From positions 1 through 64,000 of the forward strand of contig MU831835.1 in the NCBI GenBank assembly GCA_029204225.1: DNA of 64,000 nucleotides, given 5' to 3'. Below, piece by piece: positions 32,664 through 44,335 of this stretch. This DNA is from Diphasiastrum complanatum. Its lineage: Eukaryota; Streptophyta; Lycopodiopsida; Lycopodiales; Lycopodiaceae. A program made the position numbers and the translations under genes. The notes beneath the pieces were generated by a model. The model made no database searches, was not told the DNA's origin, and saw nothing but the letters and a program-made list of their open reading frames with translations. Positions within the stretch are counted from its first letter, which is position 1, and each line of letters starts with the position of its first letter.

Positions 32664-33120
32664 ACAAATATCCTTTTCTCTTCCAATGAGACATTATTCT
32701 TTATTCTATTAAAATTCTTATAGCTAGATTAATTTCATTGTAATTACTCATCAAACATATTCTATAAGGCATATCTAAAGTTTCACACCAATGTGCACAA
32801 GAGGCTCATGATCACACAATTAACGTCATTTTGTCATAATTTTTGCTCGTAGATACAAAAAAGAGCAACGATAGATGGCCCGGATTTTGTAGCCACCATA
32901 TATAGTCTCACCTGATCAAATCTTGCAAGGTTCAGGGCTATATACTGTAGGTCCAACCCACATATACCCTCACCTGATCAAATCTTGCAAGATTCAGCAC
33001 TATATAGTGTGGCTTCAAAAAATTAGATGAAAAAGATGCCTAGATCCGAATGAAAGCCTAGCAAGCGAAGCTGCAAAGCATCAAATCAAAATTGATAGAG
33101 GTGGATCAAGTCATTCAGAT
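32664..33120. other. No gene seen
   Basis: Contains a near-duplicated 60-bp phrase (CTCACCTGATCAAATCTTGCAAG..TTCAG at 32910 and 32970). Otherwise there is no frame or known element. Confidence 0.45.
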
Positions 33121-34455
33121 ATAATGTCTATGATACTGGAGAAGCCCAGTAGTAATGAGACTTTTGTGAAAGCATTCATCGTTCTCTCTAAGGTTTCTAT
33201 GGGCGAGCCTAACTTCTCAAATGATGAAGTCGAGACTTTGGATGTTGTTTGTGGATTATGGATGGCGGTTGATAGTATCGAGTTTATGACTTGTGGCACA
33301 GATGGATCTGAGCACTACGTTGTTAGCGCTACGTTGTTTTGTGTTGCGAGGACATTGCTCATTTCATCGAGGCGCCACCAACTCACGATGTAGATGGCAA
33401 TCTTTTAAATTTCAGAGGTCAATTGGGTGTAGGAATGATTGTTCTTGTGAGTTTGCATGCTATATTAAGAAGCATTGAGAATATAGAGACGAGACATGAT
33501 GAGACAATGGAAGAGCATGAAGGAGATGCAGTGATGGAAAATGGAATTACTGATGAAAAAATTTATCAAAATGTATTGCAAATAGCTTTACAAATAGCCT
33601 CCCAAACAACATTGCCTGAGGATATAACACCCCTTGACCAAGAGGATACATCTCTCCCACCAAGTGTTGCGGGACATGAAATAGTACCTTATGTTCTTGT
33701 TGTGTCTCAAAGACAAGATAAAACAACTAACAGATCAAGGAGTGGAAGGGGATCAAGAGGAAAAATGTTCAAAAGAGTTGGACGTAGAGCAAGTATCGCT
33801 TTTTTAGGAAGTGAGGATGAAATTGAGTGTGCTCGTAAGTCATCGAAGCCTATCGGACGAGCATGAAAAAATTCCATGGATCCAAGAATTGATATTTCTA
33901 ACTTGCAGTGTGGGAATTAAATGGATGTTGTGTCCTCTAGAAAAATAGACGAGATCGAAGAGTTCAAAGAAGACACCATGGTCAATCTTGATTATTACTC
34001 TGTTGACGATGTTGGCTATGTATGGGGAAGAAGTTTGTATAGAGTGTATTCAAGAAATATTTGTCATGCATTTCTCTTGACAAACCAACTGGGACTTGAC
34101 ATTTTGTTTGCAAAAAAATTGTTTGATTATGTTGCCAAGCCCTAAGGTACACCTCCTGCATCTATCAATGCCACATTAAGACCGATGTGCTTCCAGCAAG
34201 GAGACGCTCCAAAAATTTGGTTTGGTAGCCCAAAAACATTCTTGGCTACATTTCAAAAATTCAAGGAATTGATATAATAGATTTTGTAGATTTATACAAA
34301 GAGAGGTATCCATAAGAGGGGGAAATCGACGAAGGTTTAAAATTGGATGGTCTATGCAAGAATAGGCTCCTTGCATTCTGCAAATTTGAGCTTGTAGATG
34401 GTCAACATTTTTGTTGTGCGTGTAATGAGATAGCGCCTCATGTAGTGACATAACA
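33121..34455 (+). pseudogene. Unrecognised decayed gene
   Basis: A first frame (33124-33370) encodes KPSSNETFVKAFIVLSKVSM and ETLDVVCGLWMAVDS. It passes by a frame change near 33345 into a frame that stays in register from 33339 to about 34270 with only a few stops (33864, 33918, 34143). That frame encodes DIAHFIEAPPTHDVDGNLL, a basic segment SRSGRGSRGKMFKRVGRR, YYSVDDVGYVWGRSLYRVYS and APKIWFGSPKTFLATF. A last part has LLAFCKFELVDGQHFCCAC. Persistence of one frame over 900 bp indicates a former protein of about 430 aa. Family unknown. It follows CACTA copy A by 450 bp, so it could be transposon cargo or a host pseudogene. Confidence 0.45.
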
Positions 34456-35261
34456 AAATATTAAAAGCAACATTCAAGGAGAGGTTCTTGTATGTAGACG
34501 CAAGAATATTTTTGTTCAGAAAAACGACGAGTTACATATTGGAATCCGACAAGCTGAACTTTGAACCAGAAAACAAATGAAAGAAAAGTAGCTTTGTAGC
34601 ATTGATGGAATGTGCTCGACAACTTTGGATCTCCTTGGACTGGCCTAGTACATTAAAGGAGTAAAATTAGACCATGAGACCACAAGGAGAATGGTCTCCT
34701 TCTATCAAGGATTTCGTGGCATCATTAGAAGTGACATTACTATTTTTTCGTAGGTTTGCATATTCACATACCGAAAAGACAATATGAAAAAATGAATGAA
34801 GACTCACAAAGTCTGTAGATATATATACACAATTCAGCACAAGGCCACATAAGTTGAAGACAAAATGTTGATCGACATTGGTTGGTGGAAAAATGTCGAC
34901 TTTGATCAAGTCAACAAAGAAGGCTGATTGGCATAATAATGCGAAGAAGATCGATGGTCTAGAATGGTGATCGACAGGATTATCAATGGCCTAGAGTGCC
35001 GATTAATATATTTTCTAGAATATATCATTGATGTAGTTTTCGACCCTCTTATGGATCTGTGAAATGCAAACACTTATAGACACATTTGTTGAACATCTTG
35101 TAATGGATCCTTTAAGAGGTGGTGAAAGTTCCTTCATGGACATCATTCTCTATTGGAGTCTCAAAAGTTCCTTGTTTGTAGCTGGATTTTTTAGACACTT
35201 CTAAAAGCATTCATTCATCTAGCAAGAGAGTTGTAAATAGATCAAGCTAAATTTGAGGAGG
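34456..35261. other. No gene seen
   Basis: AT-rich DNA with short disrupted frames. It might be the decayed end of a copia pol gene given the polypurine tract that follows, but no motif supports this. Confidence 0.35.
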
Positions 35262-35700
35262 AGTGTGAACAGTTGCCAAAATTGGCAAATCTAGCTTGAT
35301 CAAAAACCATGAAAAATAGTGTAAATTTTGTACATAATTGGGTTCCACACGTGTATGGCCAAAATGCCACGTGACAACCCACTCCTAATGTAGGTTAGGT
35401 CAAGTCAAGAGAGTGGGTCATGTCTATTTGGTGGTCATCCCTACTTTATAGGACCTACACCTAAATTTTAAGGTGAAAATTTGACCAACTAGCTATCTAC
35501 CAAGCATAACTCTAGGATCTAGGCTAGGGTTTCATTTTAGGGCAATAAGAGTGAAGAAATGCTGGAAATCCACCTAACCTCAAGAAAGAAGTCGAATCCG
35601 CTATGTATTCCAAGCTTCCATAGTGTGAAGATAGAAATTTTTTGGAGCTCATTGGCAATCTCAAGCTTTTACTGTTTAAGTCAATGCTACCGCTAGATAT
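35250..35700 (+). repeat. Possible copia polypurine tract and LTR start
   Basis: AAATTTGAGGAGGAGTGTGA at about 35249 resembles the purine-rich end of many plant copia elements, with the LTR starting TGTGAACAGTTGCC at 35263. A TATA-like ACTTTATAGG occurs at 35452. No second copy is present, so the right end is unknown. Confidence 0.3.
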
Positions 35701-35959
35701 TTAATTACCAATACGAGGAGCATCCCAGTTATTATGAGACTGAGTTTCATTTGTGATATTATGGTGTATTTTTACTGCTCCCATCGAAATTGAAGTCAAC
35801 TTACTACAAGGTATCACAAATTCAAGGTATCAACGATGTACCGTCACAACCTTCCGAAGAAATACACTTTTGTATAACAGCAAACGATCCCAATATAAAT
35901 CAAATGACTGAAGATAAATGCTCATTGCTTAATGAACTACTTTCCAATAAGTTTATGCT

Positions 35960-36320
35960 AGAATTTGCAAAGCCCTAGGTATTGTGGACCATGGTTGATT
36001 ATTAAGAAGGTGAGCCAAGTAGCTTATAAACTACAGCTACCTTTGGGATGCAAGGTGCATCTAGTATTCCATGTTAGCAAACTGTTGAAATGTTTGCACG
36101 ATGGCGATAGCCTGGTGGAAGGTCTAGTGTCTCTAGAGGAGAAAGGCACCACAGGTTATGGGCCAGAAAGAGTCCTAGATCGAAGGGAGTGACGGTTGAG
36201 GAATCGTCTCCTTCAGGAATATCTAGTGGCTTGGAAAGGGCATCCTTTATCTGATGCTACCTGGGAGACTCGCCAGGCGTTGCAAAAGTCTTACCTAGAG
36301 TTTGTCATCGAGGACTGATG
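35960..36320 (+). pseudogene. Gypsy chromovirus integrase C-terminus with chromodomain
   Basis: The frame opens at about 35965 with SPRYCGPWLIIKKVSQVAYKL and VHLVFHVSKL, the integrase GPY/F module. It continues after one stop (TGA at 36190) with YLVAWKGHPLSDATWET, a chromodomain signature (Y-L-V-x-W-K-G...T-W-E). In chromoviruses this module steers integration towards marked chromatin. The remainder of the element upstream of 35960 is missing. Confidence 0.8.
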
Positions 36321-36324
36321 ACTT

Positions 36325-36342
36325 GCCAGAAGAGGGAAGGAT
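36325..36342 (+). other. Polypurine tract
   Basis: Purine run CAGAAGAGGGAAGGAT directly before the LTR start TGTTAGAG. Confidence 0.65.
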
Positions 36343-36823
36343 TGTTAGAGCCCAGTTATGGCTCTATTCATGACCTCGGCACGACCGGTTACCAGAGGGC
36401 CTGAGGCCTAGTATTGGCAAGGGTCAGTGGCCGACGAGGACATCTGTCCCAAGATGGGACCGGTGCGTCACAAGCAGTGACCCGAAGTAACTGCCTGACA
36501 AGCTATCAGAGATGCAGTGAATAATGACCGTCGGGATCCTAGCCGTCAGTTACAAGATGCTAGTCGACAAGTAGCCGGTGGGACCTAGCGGGTCACAGGT
36601 CTTTGGTGGGGCATGGAGGTGGTACCTTATGAGTCACGGAGTATTCACAGGTCACTGGTCACATGCATGCTAGGTGGACTGATCACCCACAGGTGGATGC
36701 CATGTGCCAGTTGACAGGAATAGCAGGTAGAAGGACTCAAAGAGAGGGTGCCTACGGTTGGGAGGTTCATTCTACACACCGGCCTTCTAGGATTCACGAG
36801 CTTGGAGAGACTTGGTTGTGACA
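36343..36823 (+). repeat. 3' LTR of the chromovirus
   Basis: TG...CA repeat of about 481 bp (TGTTAGAGCCC to GGTTGTGACA), homologous to the minus-strand LTR at 14047-14501. It is GC-rich relative to the window average. Confidence 0.8.
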
Positions 36824-37395
36824 CTAATATTGGGGCTAAAGTAGCAAAAACTTAGGCAAAATAACAATGAACACAAAGTTACACTAACACTAGCCAAACA
36901 CCAAATTTGGGCATGTGAGGATCCAAAATAGCAAAACTTCAACCTCTTATATTATGGATGAAAGAATTACATGGAATGGGGTTCTTCTTATAGAAACTTG
37001 TGGGTCCCCATTCCCACATTTGCTTATGGGACACGACCATTCAAGTCTCATCATACAATGCTAAGTTTAAGTTTAAACCTTGAGACTTGACAAAGCTATT
37101 TACATGTCCCTAGTAGACAAATGGCACTGCAAGTTGGACTTACACTCGTAGAATGCCGAACTGGGGCCTAACGTTACTAACTACTGATGGGCTCTTCAAG
37201 ATGGGCTTATACACGGAGAATGCCATGCTTGGGCCATTAACCTATCAAAAACAATTATTTACAGAGGGGTTTTCCTTGTAAGTTGCTTCTTTCCCAAAAA
37301 ACCTTGAGCTCCATTGAGATGCCCCTTAGGCCTTGTATTGTAGACCCCACACTCCGCCGTTGCTAATACATTGCCACATTTTGCTCCTTGGGCCA
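36824..37395. other. No gene seen
   Basis: A near repeat of TTGGACTTACACTCGTAGAATGCC / TGGGCTTATACACGGAGAATGCC at 37133 and 37200 is the only structure noted. Confidence 0.45.
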
Positions 37396-38207
37396 CTACT
37401 CTCTACGTGGAATTGGCAGATAGCGAGGATCCACATGCAAGTACTTGGGAATTGTGAAGTATTCCATCAGGGCCTTTTTATCGTCCTTAAATAGAACGTT
37501 GCACAATATGGGTTGCGGTGCCAGCTGCTCGATTATTTCCTTTTCATGGCCCTTCATGTAGGCAGCAGAACATGACAATACGTATCCTCCCCACATCTGG
37601 TCATCAAGGTACTTGGCCTCAAACTCTTGAATGGACTCCTCCAGAGTTTTGTGCCACTTGAAGGCGTGTTTGGCACTTAGTGGGGCTTTACCCTTGCCTT
37701 GCGAGGTACCTACTCTTGACGTTTCTTCCTCTAGCACATCATGTTGCTCAACTGTGAAGGAGGTATCAAAATTTCAAGGAGCCTGGGTTGAGGCTTGAGC
37801 GATTGATGGTTTTGTTGGGGGCCCTTGATCGGCTGTTGATGGCCCTTGATCCCGGGGTGGTGGCGCTTGTATTGTGGTGGTCTGCTGCATTTGATCAGGA
37901 ATTGGTGGAGGGACCTATGATGCAAGCAAGGCTTCCAATTGGCTTTCCAAATCGTCGTTCCGCTTCTCTAGTTCGCCGACGAGGTTGCTTAGTGGGTCGG
38001 TGAGCTCTGTTGCTTTGCTTCAAAATCCTGTAGTAGCATTTTTTGCGTTTGGAGCTTGGCAATCACCATGTCATATTTTTCAATGGGGATTGGAGTAGTG
38101 TCCAGCATGGGCGATACCACGAGATAGTCGTCGATTGTATGTTGGTGCTCCGCACATTTTTTTCCATGTCTGGATCACTTCCTCCTTGGTGAGGATCATT
38201 TTCTCCC
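37396..38207 (-). pseudogene. Unrecognised gag-like or host pseudogene
   Basis: Minus strand from MILTKEEVIQTWKK (38207). Successive frames give YNDMV-like VVSPMLDTTPIPIEKYDMVI, AKLQTQKMLLQDFEAK, then ELEKRNDDLESQLEALLAS (a short coiled coil). A Gln/Pro-rich linker (PPPIPDQMQQTTTIQAPPP) follows. The final open frame 37737-37396 has KHAFKWHKTLEESIQEFEAKY, MWGGYVLSCSAAYMKGHEKEII and YFTIPKYLHVDPRYLPIPRRE. At least three frame changes or stops interrupt it. Coiled coil, Pro/Gln linker, then a compact helical domain resembles retroelement gag layouts, but no known motif confirms it. Confidence 0.4.
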
Positions 38208-40626
38208 CGACGCTCTGTCTTGTTCTATTCAGCAGTTACTTTTGATGTGAACTCGAGGGTGAAGGCCTGTCCTAAGTTCTTAAAGGCCAAAAGATTTAAT
38301 TGGCTTATCATTCACATAAAGCTAGTCTCGAATCAACTTAATGAAAATCAAATAAGACTTTAAATCAAAACTTGAAAAACATTGCATCACATAGATTCAT
38401 TCACTCAACAGTGGAAGCACTGAGGGGTCAGATGGGGACCCCCCCCCCCGAAGGATTCTTTTCTTATCATTATGCAAATCCAATTGGCCAATGCCAATTA
38501 CATATACAATGGATTCCAATAGGGGTCTCAGATGTAGGAACATCAACTTAACATAGACTTAGTTCATATTCAATTATCTTAATTCCATATCTAGCTTATC
38601 AAAAGCATAGAAATTTCTTTATAGGTCTTAATCTTTCCGACATGCAATCATGTTGGATCTTAGATTCTTGATATGCAATTCATGAGGGTTCATAGATTCT
38701 TGACATGCAATCATAAGGGTTCATAAATTCTTGACATGCAACAGTCATGAAGTGACATGGTCATTTGGCAATGCATGGCTGCAATGACAGGCCCTAAAAA
38801 TCAGCCATTAACATGTATTTGGGCTGCCTTGTACTGCCTTCAAAAATGTAGGAGGTCAGCTATTATTCAGCCTTCTGTCATGCACTTTGCTTGACCTTTC
38901 AACAAAAAGCCCTGATTATCGCATACATTTTGCACTCCTTTCAGATATTGGTATGTGACAGGGTGAACAGGTTCAGAGTGACCTTTAAAATCAGTTTGAT
39001 AAAATTATACTAATTTCATATGCCACAAGACAAATCCATAGTTCGACTTTCATTGTGGGCGCTCAATACTGATAGCAGAACTATATATGCTTTCTGTCAG
39101 CGTTTTCAGTTGGATCAAACCTTTTCCTATCATGCCAAATGGCTGTAGATGTGAATAAACGTAGCTAAAGGAAGGTCAAATCCTTCCAATTCAACCAAAT
39201 TAAAAAAAAACAAAGGATCCCACAAAAAAACCCTCCTAAATGAGCCATTTCCTTCGAATTAAAACTTCACAGCTTTGAAAACTTACTTTTGATATGTGCA
39301 CGGAAGTCCTCGTTTGCAACACATATATCTGACCAAACATTCCACCGGTTACTTTAATGGCAAGAAGAACGTAACAGAGACATATCTCAACCTGGAAACG
39401 AGTAAGCTTAAAAGCTAAGTGTGTTAAAGGATAGAAAGCAACAGTACAATCACATCAACATAGCACAATAACATCAACACAGTATGAACCCAAAAACATG
39501 AGAAAAAAAGATAACAGTGCATAACACTGAGGCTTCTAGCCCTGGCCAAGCTTTACCTACGGCTACAGTAGCTCCAGGGAACAAGGTGCAGAAAACGCGG
39601 ATAGGACATCATTCATTGATCACACGTCTTTGATTCACATCCAAGTTGAATGCTTTATTTAAATCGTTACATGCAAGAGATGAAATCTCTTTCATGCAAC
39701 CATTCATGTCACTCATAATAAAAGCGGACTTCCATGCGAGTACGCTATTTTAGCCCTCCACCAAGGTGCAAACCTTAAGTGTTCTAACTACCAATACAGT
39801 CTAGCCTTTAATATTGAATTTCTTTCAAAGCGACCTCAACACATCATGAATATTTTCACTCATTTCTTTCTAAGGTTATCTCACATGCAAATATCTTGTT
39901 AGTCTCATTTTTATATACTATGGGAGGTGACAGGGACATATAATGTTTCCCAATAAGAACTCAAAAAAATCCATGGAAGTTTGAACTAGGCAGAACTTCG
40001 TTGTGCTTGGCTTCCATAGTGTAGTGGATTGATTGTACATGGCTTAATCCCACATGAAGATTATTAATTAGAATAGGCATGTACATAGATGAGGTCAAAA
40101 TCCAAAACTATAAAGGCAGGTGTACAAAACTGTAGAGTGACATTGTAGCATCTATTATAATGGCACCCGGAATTGTTTGTCTTTGTGGCATTAAAAATAG
40201 AGACACTATGCTTTGTAACCCCCTAAAAATGGCCAGAATCTGTATATCTTCAATACTTTATAATGATGTTTTGGTTTTTATTTCAATTCTTACCAAATAT
40301 TAAATTTTGATTCAATAAAACAATACTCATATTCTATGCAATATCCAACTATTAATATTAGTAAATTCAATGTATTCAAATAAAAGTTTACATAACAAAT
40401 TAATTTATTTAAACTCACAATGATAGTGCATAAACTGAAATATTTATAACTCTAAGTATAAGCTCATGAAGTATAATACCCTAGGTACATCTTTGTCAAT
40501 CTCACACAAATAAAATCTTGATTTAAAATTTGGCACTTGTCAGTAAAATATAAGCATCCATATAAACCAAATATTCTTGTCAATAACATATATGTCTGCC
40601 AAACAATTAATATAACAGTAAAAGTA
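38208..40626. other. Gene-poor stretch with simple repeats
   Basis: No gene seen over 2.4 kb. A run of 12 C lies at about 38443-38454. Degenerate ~31-bp repeats of the form GATTCTTGACATGCAAT..AAGGGTTCATA occur three to four times at 38630-38755. Part of 38380-38460 resembles the reverse complement of 63860-63920 (GGGTCCCCATCTGACCCCTCAG against GGGTCCCCATCTTGAACCCTCAG). Confidence 0.5.
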
Positions 40627-41252
40627 TCAATCAATCTCCAACAACATATTCGGTAATGCCTTCTCGGCTGATTGAGAGGCTTGCCCCTCTTTAGAGACTT
40701 CAATATCTCTCTCAGTGTAATCTTGAGGGGGATCAATATTATCATCTCTTAAACCAACTAACTCCCCTTCTTCATTTATAAGTGAGGGGACAGGTTTCAA
40801 CGAGGCACTTTGAAACCTCTCACTATTGTCAACTGCTCGAGCCTCTCGAATAGAAGCCACTCTTCAACAACTATGCAATTCCTAATTTTCTTGAGGGCAC
40901 AACATGTTGTAGTACCTACATTTGAAAGTAAATAAATGAATAAGTTATTCACCTAAAACAAAATTAAATTATAAAGTTAATACTTTATCATGAAAACTAA
41001 TTGTACTCAAAGAAGCACATCTTAATCCATATTCCTCCAAACATGTCCAGAACCCAATCATCCTCATTCGAGAACATGTCAATTAACTTGTTGATTAATC
41101 TTTGAGGCTTTTGGTAAGGGCTTACCAAAAACCTATCACCCTCTAAATGTCTCAATTTACGAGTCACAATTGGACAAGAAATAACATTACTACATTGTTC
41201 ATTGCAATGAATTCGTCATCTCTTTTTCTCATGTGCATCATAGTAGCCCACT
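40627..41252 (-). pseudogene. N4/N6 DNA methyltransferase-like fragment (prokaryotic type)
   Basis: Minus strand. Frame 1 (from about 41210) encodes SNVISCPIVTRKLRHLEGDRF, SPYQKPQRLINKLIDMFSNED and WVLDMFGG, ending near 41025. A second exon begins after AAATGTAG at about 40919 and encodes TTTCCALKKIRNCIVVEEWL and FERLEQL. Together this matches the C-terminal part of the N6_N4_Mtase family: a Q-K-P block, the V-L-D-x-F-x-G-G cofactor loop, then a T-T-x-x-A-x-K-x-x-R-N-x-I-x-V-E helix. A Glu/Asp-rich tail runs to the stop at 40627. The first exon lacks a GT donor where phase requires it (GGAG|GAATAT), and frame changes occur near 41215 and 40830. The catalytic (D/N)PP(Y/W) motif would lie upstream, beyond the LTR that cuts the gene at 41255. 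Confidence 0.55.
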
Positions 41253-41254
41253 GT

Positions 41255-42217
41255 CGTGTTATATGTATCTTAATTGTAAGAATATGTAGTATAAAAGATT
41301 GTCGTTCCCCAAAGAGATTGCTTAATGTTGTGATTTTAGATGTTTTAAACTCATTTATTCTTCTTGGATTAAAAGCTGATTGTCAAGGGACATTCAAGAG
41401 TATCGGCGACCAGTATCACCGGTTAGGATGTGATTTCAAACAAACAAAAATAAAAGATATTGATGCCGACTAATCTCATATCGAACATGTTGCATTTATG
41501 ATTAGTGTATTCGATCGGCTAGCTTGATCTATCGGTCTGTGCTCCTAATAAAGTTTGTCAGACAAGCAAGGTCTGTTGTATCAGATAAACCAAGACAGAG
41601 AAACATGCAAATGTCTCAGTACAATCCAAAAGTAGTCCAACAATCTGTCCTCAACAACAGAGAGTGCTCATTCATAATAACAACTGACTACTAAGTTGAC
41701 TTGCACAAGTATCCATATGCAAATTTTAGAGTATATTCACAACAACACGGAGCAAGCTTTAGGATGTGTAAGTCACATGAGTATAATGTAACAGTGATTC
41801 TGAAAGTTAACATCACAATCAAGTTCCAAGCAATCGATTATTCGATCACACAGGGAATCAAATAACCAATGAGTTTTAAGACAATCTTAGTTGTGAGTTT
41901 ACGATTGCTCTCATACGACACTATCAAGGCTAAGGAAGTGTCTGACTAGAGTTTCAATCACAAGCACATCCGACAAGGTGAGGCTTACCAACTGTCAGAA
42001 ATAGACGTACTCAACAAACAGAAGGCTTATGAAAGCAGAGAGAAGGGAAAACTTGAAGACTCAAACTCTCTCTCTATGATCTCTTGAAAAACTCGGTAAT
42101 TATATTGAAGCGTAAGTGGAGTACATATAGGGAACGAGCATAAAAGTATGCAATGAGAAGCAAGCACGTGGAAGGTTGCAACGTTTGCTTTGAGGTGCAA
42201 CATGTAAGTCTTCTGGA
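41255..42217 (-). repeat. LTR of a gypsy element, family L3
   Basis: Minus-strand LTR whose end reads ACATATAACA. The part 41440-42217 matches 60845-61617 closely: GATATTGATGCCGACTAATC, CATATCGAACATGTTGCATT, CAAGGTCTGTTG, ACAATCTGTCC and GGAGTACATATAGGGAA. Its end region (TAGTATAAAAGATTGTCGTT) also resembles the LTR of gypsy element 3. Boundaries are approximate. It separates orfX copy 2 from the methyltransferase fragment. Confidence 0.65.
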
Positions 42218-42475
42218 ATGTTCTTCTCTTAGGTTCATGTCGTTTCATATTGGCCCTTCAAAATATAGGCCTTCCTTCAGTCACATTTCATTAGGCCTCT
42301 TTATATCTTTGTATAAGTTGTCATTGTCAGGTCCATTAAATATTTCCTCATATTTGGTGATTATCTTCATTAGTTGACTAGGTTGATTGGGATTTTCAAT
42401 TTATCTTTTCTTGGCCTCATGAAATTGCCAACAACATGGTTGCCCAGATCAGCAAAACATGTTCTTAAAAAAGTT

Positions 42476-42871
42476 CTATGCAACAACAAAATCCTCAGTC
42501 ATGTCCTTCCTTGGTGTAACATTCTTTGGTAGCTCAACATTTATCCGGATGAAAGAACCATCCATATAGAGGCTTTGCATTGTTGTCAGGACATGGCCGA
42601 CAAGTGTGCCAAAGTGTGTTACAAAATAAGTAACAAACTTTTTATGGTCTTTGTTTGCTCTTCTTTCCTTGATGGCACAAGCGACATTCTCATAATGAAC
42701 ATGGTAGCCAGCTTCCCAATCAGAATACAGCTCCCATAGCTCTTGATAGGAGGAGTTTACAACAATTGAGAAATAAAAGTTCAAAATGCATGAGGAACGA
42801 ACGCCAGTCAACCTTATTGAAATAGAAACCCTAGGGACACAGAACCCTAGGGAAGAGGTATTGATAGTCAC
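42476..42871 (-). pseudogene. Conserved orfX before a gypsy 3' LTR (copy 2)
   Basis: Open minus-strand frame of 131 codons stopping about 260 bp before the LTR at 42217. Its core LWELYSDWEAGYHVHYENV matches copy 1 at 26955-27400 (LWEIYTDWEANY), and the later stretch TYFVTHFGTLVGHVLTTMQS aligns too. The start region (about residues 1-35) may be unrelated sequence. Function is unknown. Confidence 0.5.
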
Positions 42872-42889
42872 CCGGAGTGGGAAGAAAAC

Positions 42890-44335
42890 TTAACCAAAGG
42901 AGAAACAATCAGCAAAACCTGAAAAGCCTAAGGAGATGACTACACCACAACTAGTCACTTTGCTACCATTAGAAAAAAGGAAAGAAGAGACACATGAAGA
43001 GAAGGAAGTGGGAGAAGTCTCAGAATCAGAAGGGAAGAAGATGCCCCGTTTATATGATCGACAGCTAGTGAGACCATTAGTTGCTCCAAGAAACCCCAAA
43101 TTGAAATCAAGACCCAAGACTACGAGGAGAATAAAACATAAGGAACTTTGGAATGATGAATTGCAGAAAGGGCTAGAATATATGAAAGTGGAAATAGGAT
43201 TATGGCAACTAGTGTGGTTAGCTCCTACATGATTGTATAGACGATGTATTACACCAGGAGAGGTCGGTTTTGTTTTAGAAGACTGTCATGATTCAGCATG
43301 TGGAGGCTATTTCGTAGGACAATTGACAGCATAGAAGGTGCTTAGGACAGGATACTGGTGGCCTACTATTTTTCGTGATGCTCATTTATATGCGTGTAAT
43401 TGTGATATTTGCCAAAGGATCGATCCACATGCCAATTGAACACGCTCTTTAGTGCCAATACAAGTGACGCTACCATTTGAAAAATGGGGAATAGATTTCA
43501 TGGGACCCATCCACACTACATCATCAAGCAAGAAGCACTACATAGTCATAGCCACTGACTACTTTACTAAGTGGTCAGAAGCCAGAGCAGTAGCAAAAGA
43601 TAATGCCAAAGAGACGGCCTGGCTCTTATTAGAAAAAGTGATAGGAAGATTCGGAGCACCCAAAGAGTTAGTGTCCGATAAAGGTACACATTTTCTTATC
43701 AAAACTATTAAGGCTTTGACAGAACAATTGTTGATCAGCCATAGGAAAAGTATCCCATATCACCCACAAGCCAATGGCCAAGCCGAAAGTACAAACAAAT
43801 AGCTACTATCTATTTTGAAAAAAACTGTAGCTGATAGCAAAAGGGATTGAAACCGTAAGTTATATGCTGCCTTATAGGCTTACAACATCACCTATAAAGT
43901 TAGCACCAACCATACTCTCTTTTTCCTAGTATATGGACAAGAATGTGTCCTACCAATAGAGATTGAATTCCCCACCATCAGATTTGCTATGGCACACGAT
44001 CAAGGGGAGAAAGAGTCACTACAACAACGCATGGATACACTGCAAGAATTGGACGAACAATGATTAACGTCCTTGACCCACCAAGAAACATACAAAAAAT
44101 GGGTGAAAATCATACACGATAGGAAATGCCAGAGTATAAGTTCACTAAGGGGCAACTAGTGCTATATTACGATGTGAGAAATGAGTTGATGCCACAGAAG
44201 TTTGGAATGAAATGGGGAGGACTATACATTATCCAAAAATTGTATGACAATAACACCGTTACACTTACAGAGTTAAGTGGGAAAGTGTTCATGCACCGTG
44301 TGAACCTGAACAAGTTGAAAATCTACTATGTATAA
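42890..44335 (+). pseudogene. Ty3/gypsy integrase
   Basis: Plus strand. A charged linker (from 42936) leads to an integrase His-Cys finger: LEDCHDSACGGYFVGQLTA (43278), then LRTGYWWPTIFRDAHLYACNCDICQR (43330-43420). The core, at 43452-43802, shows FEKWGIDFMGP, ATDYFTKWSEARAV, FGAPKELVSDKGTHF and IPYHPQANGQAESTNK, keeping the D-D-E residues. The tail to 44335 has FTKGQLVLYYDVRNEL, KWGGLYIIQKLY and MHRVNLNKLK. Stops at 43231, 43333, 43438, 43800 and 44062 inactivate it. RT and RNase H are absent upstream, replaced by orfX of an opposite-strand element. Confidence 0.88.

Noticed and set aside
38443-38454. Run of 12 C as a possible functional G-quadruplex
   Set aside because: A single run cannot form an intramolecular quadruplex and may be a sequencing or slippage feature.
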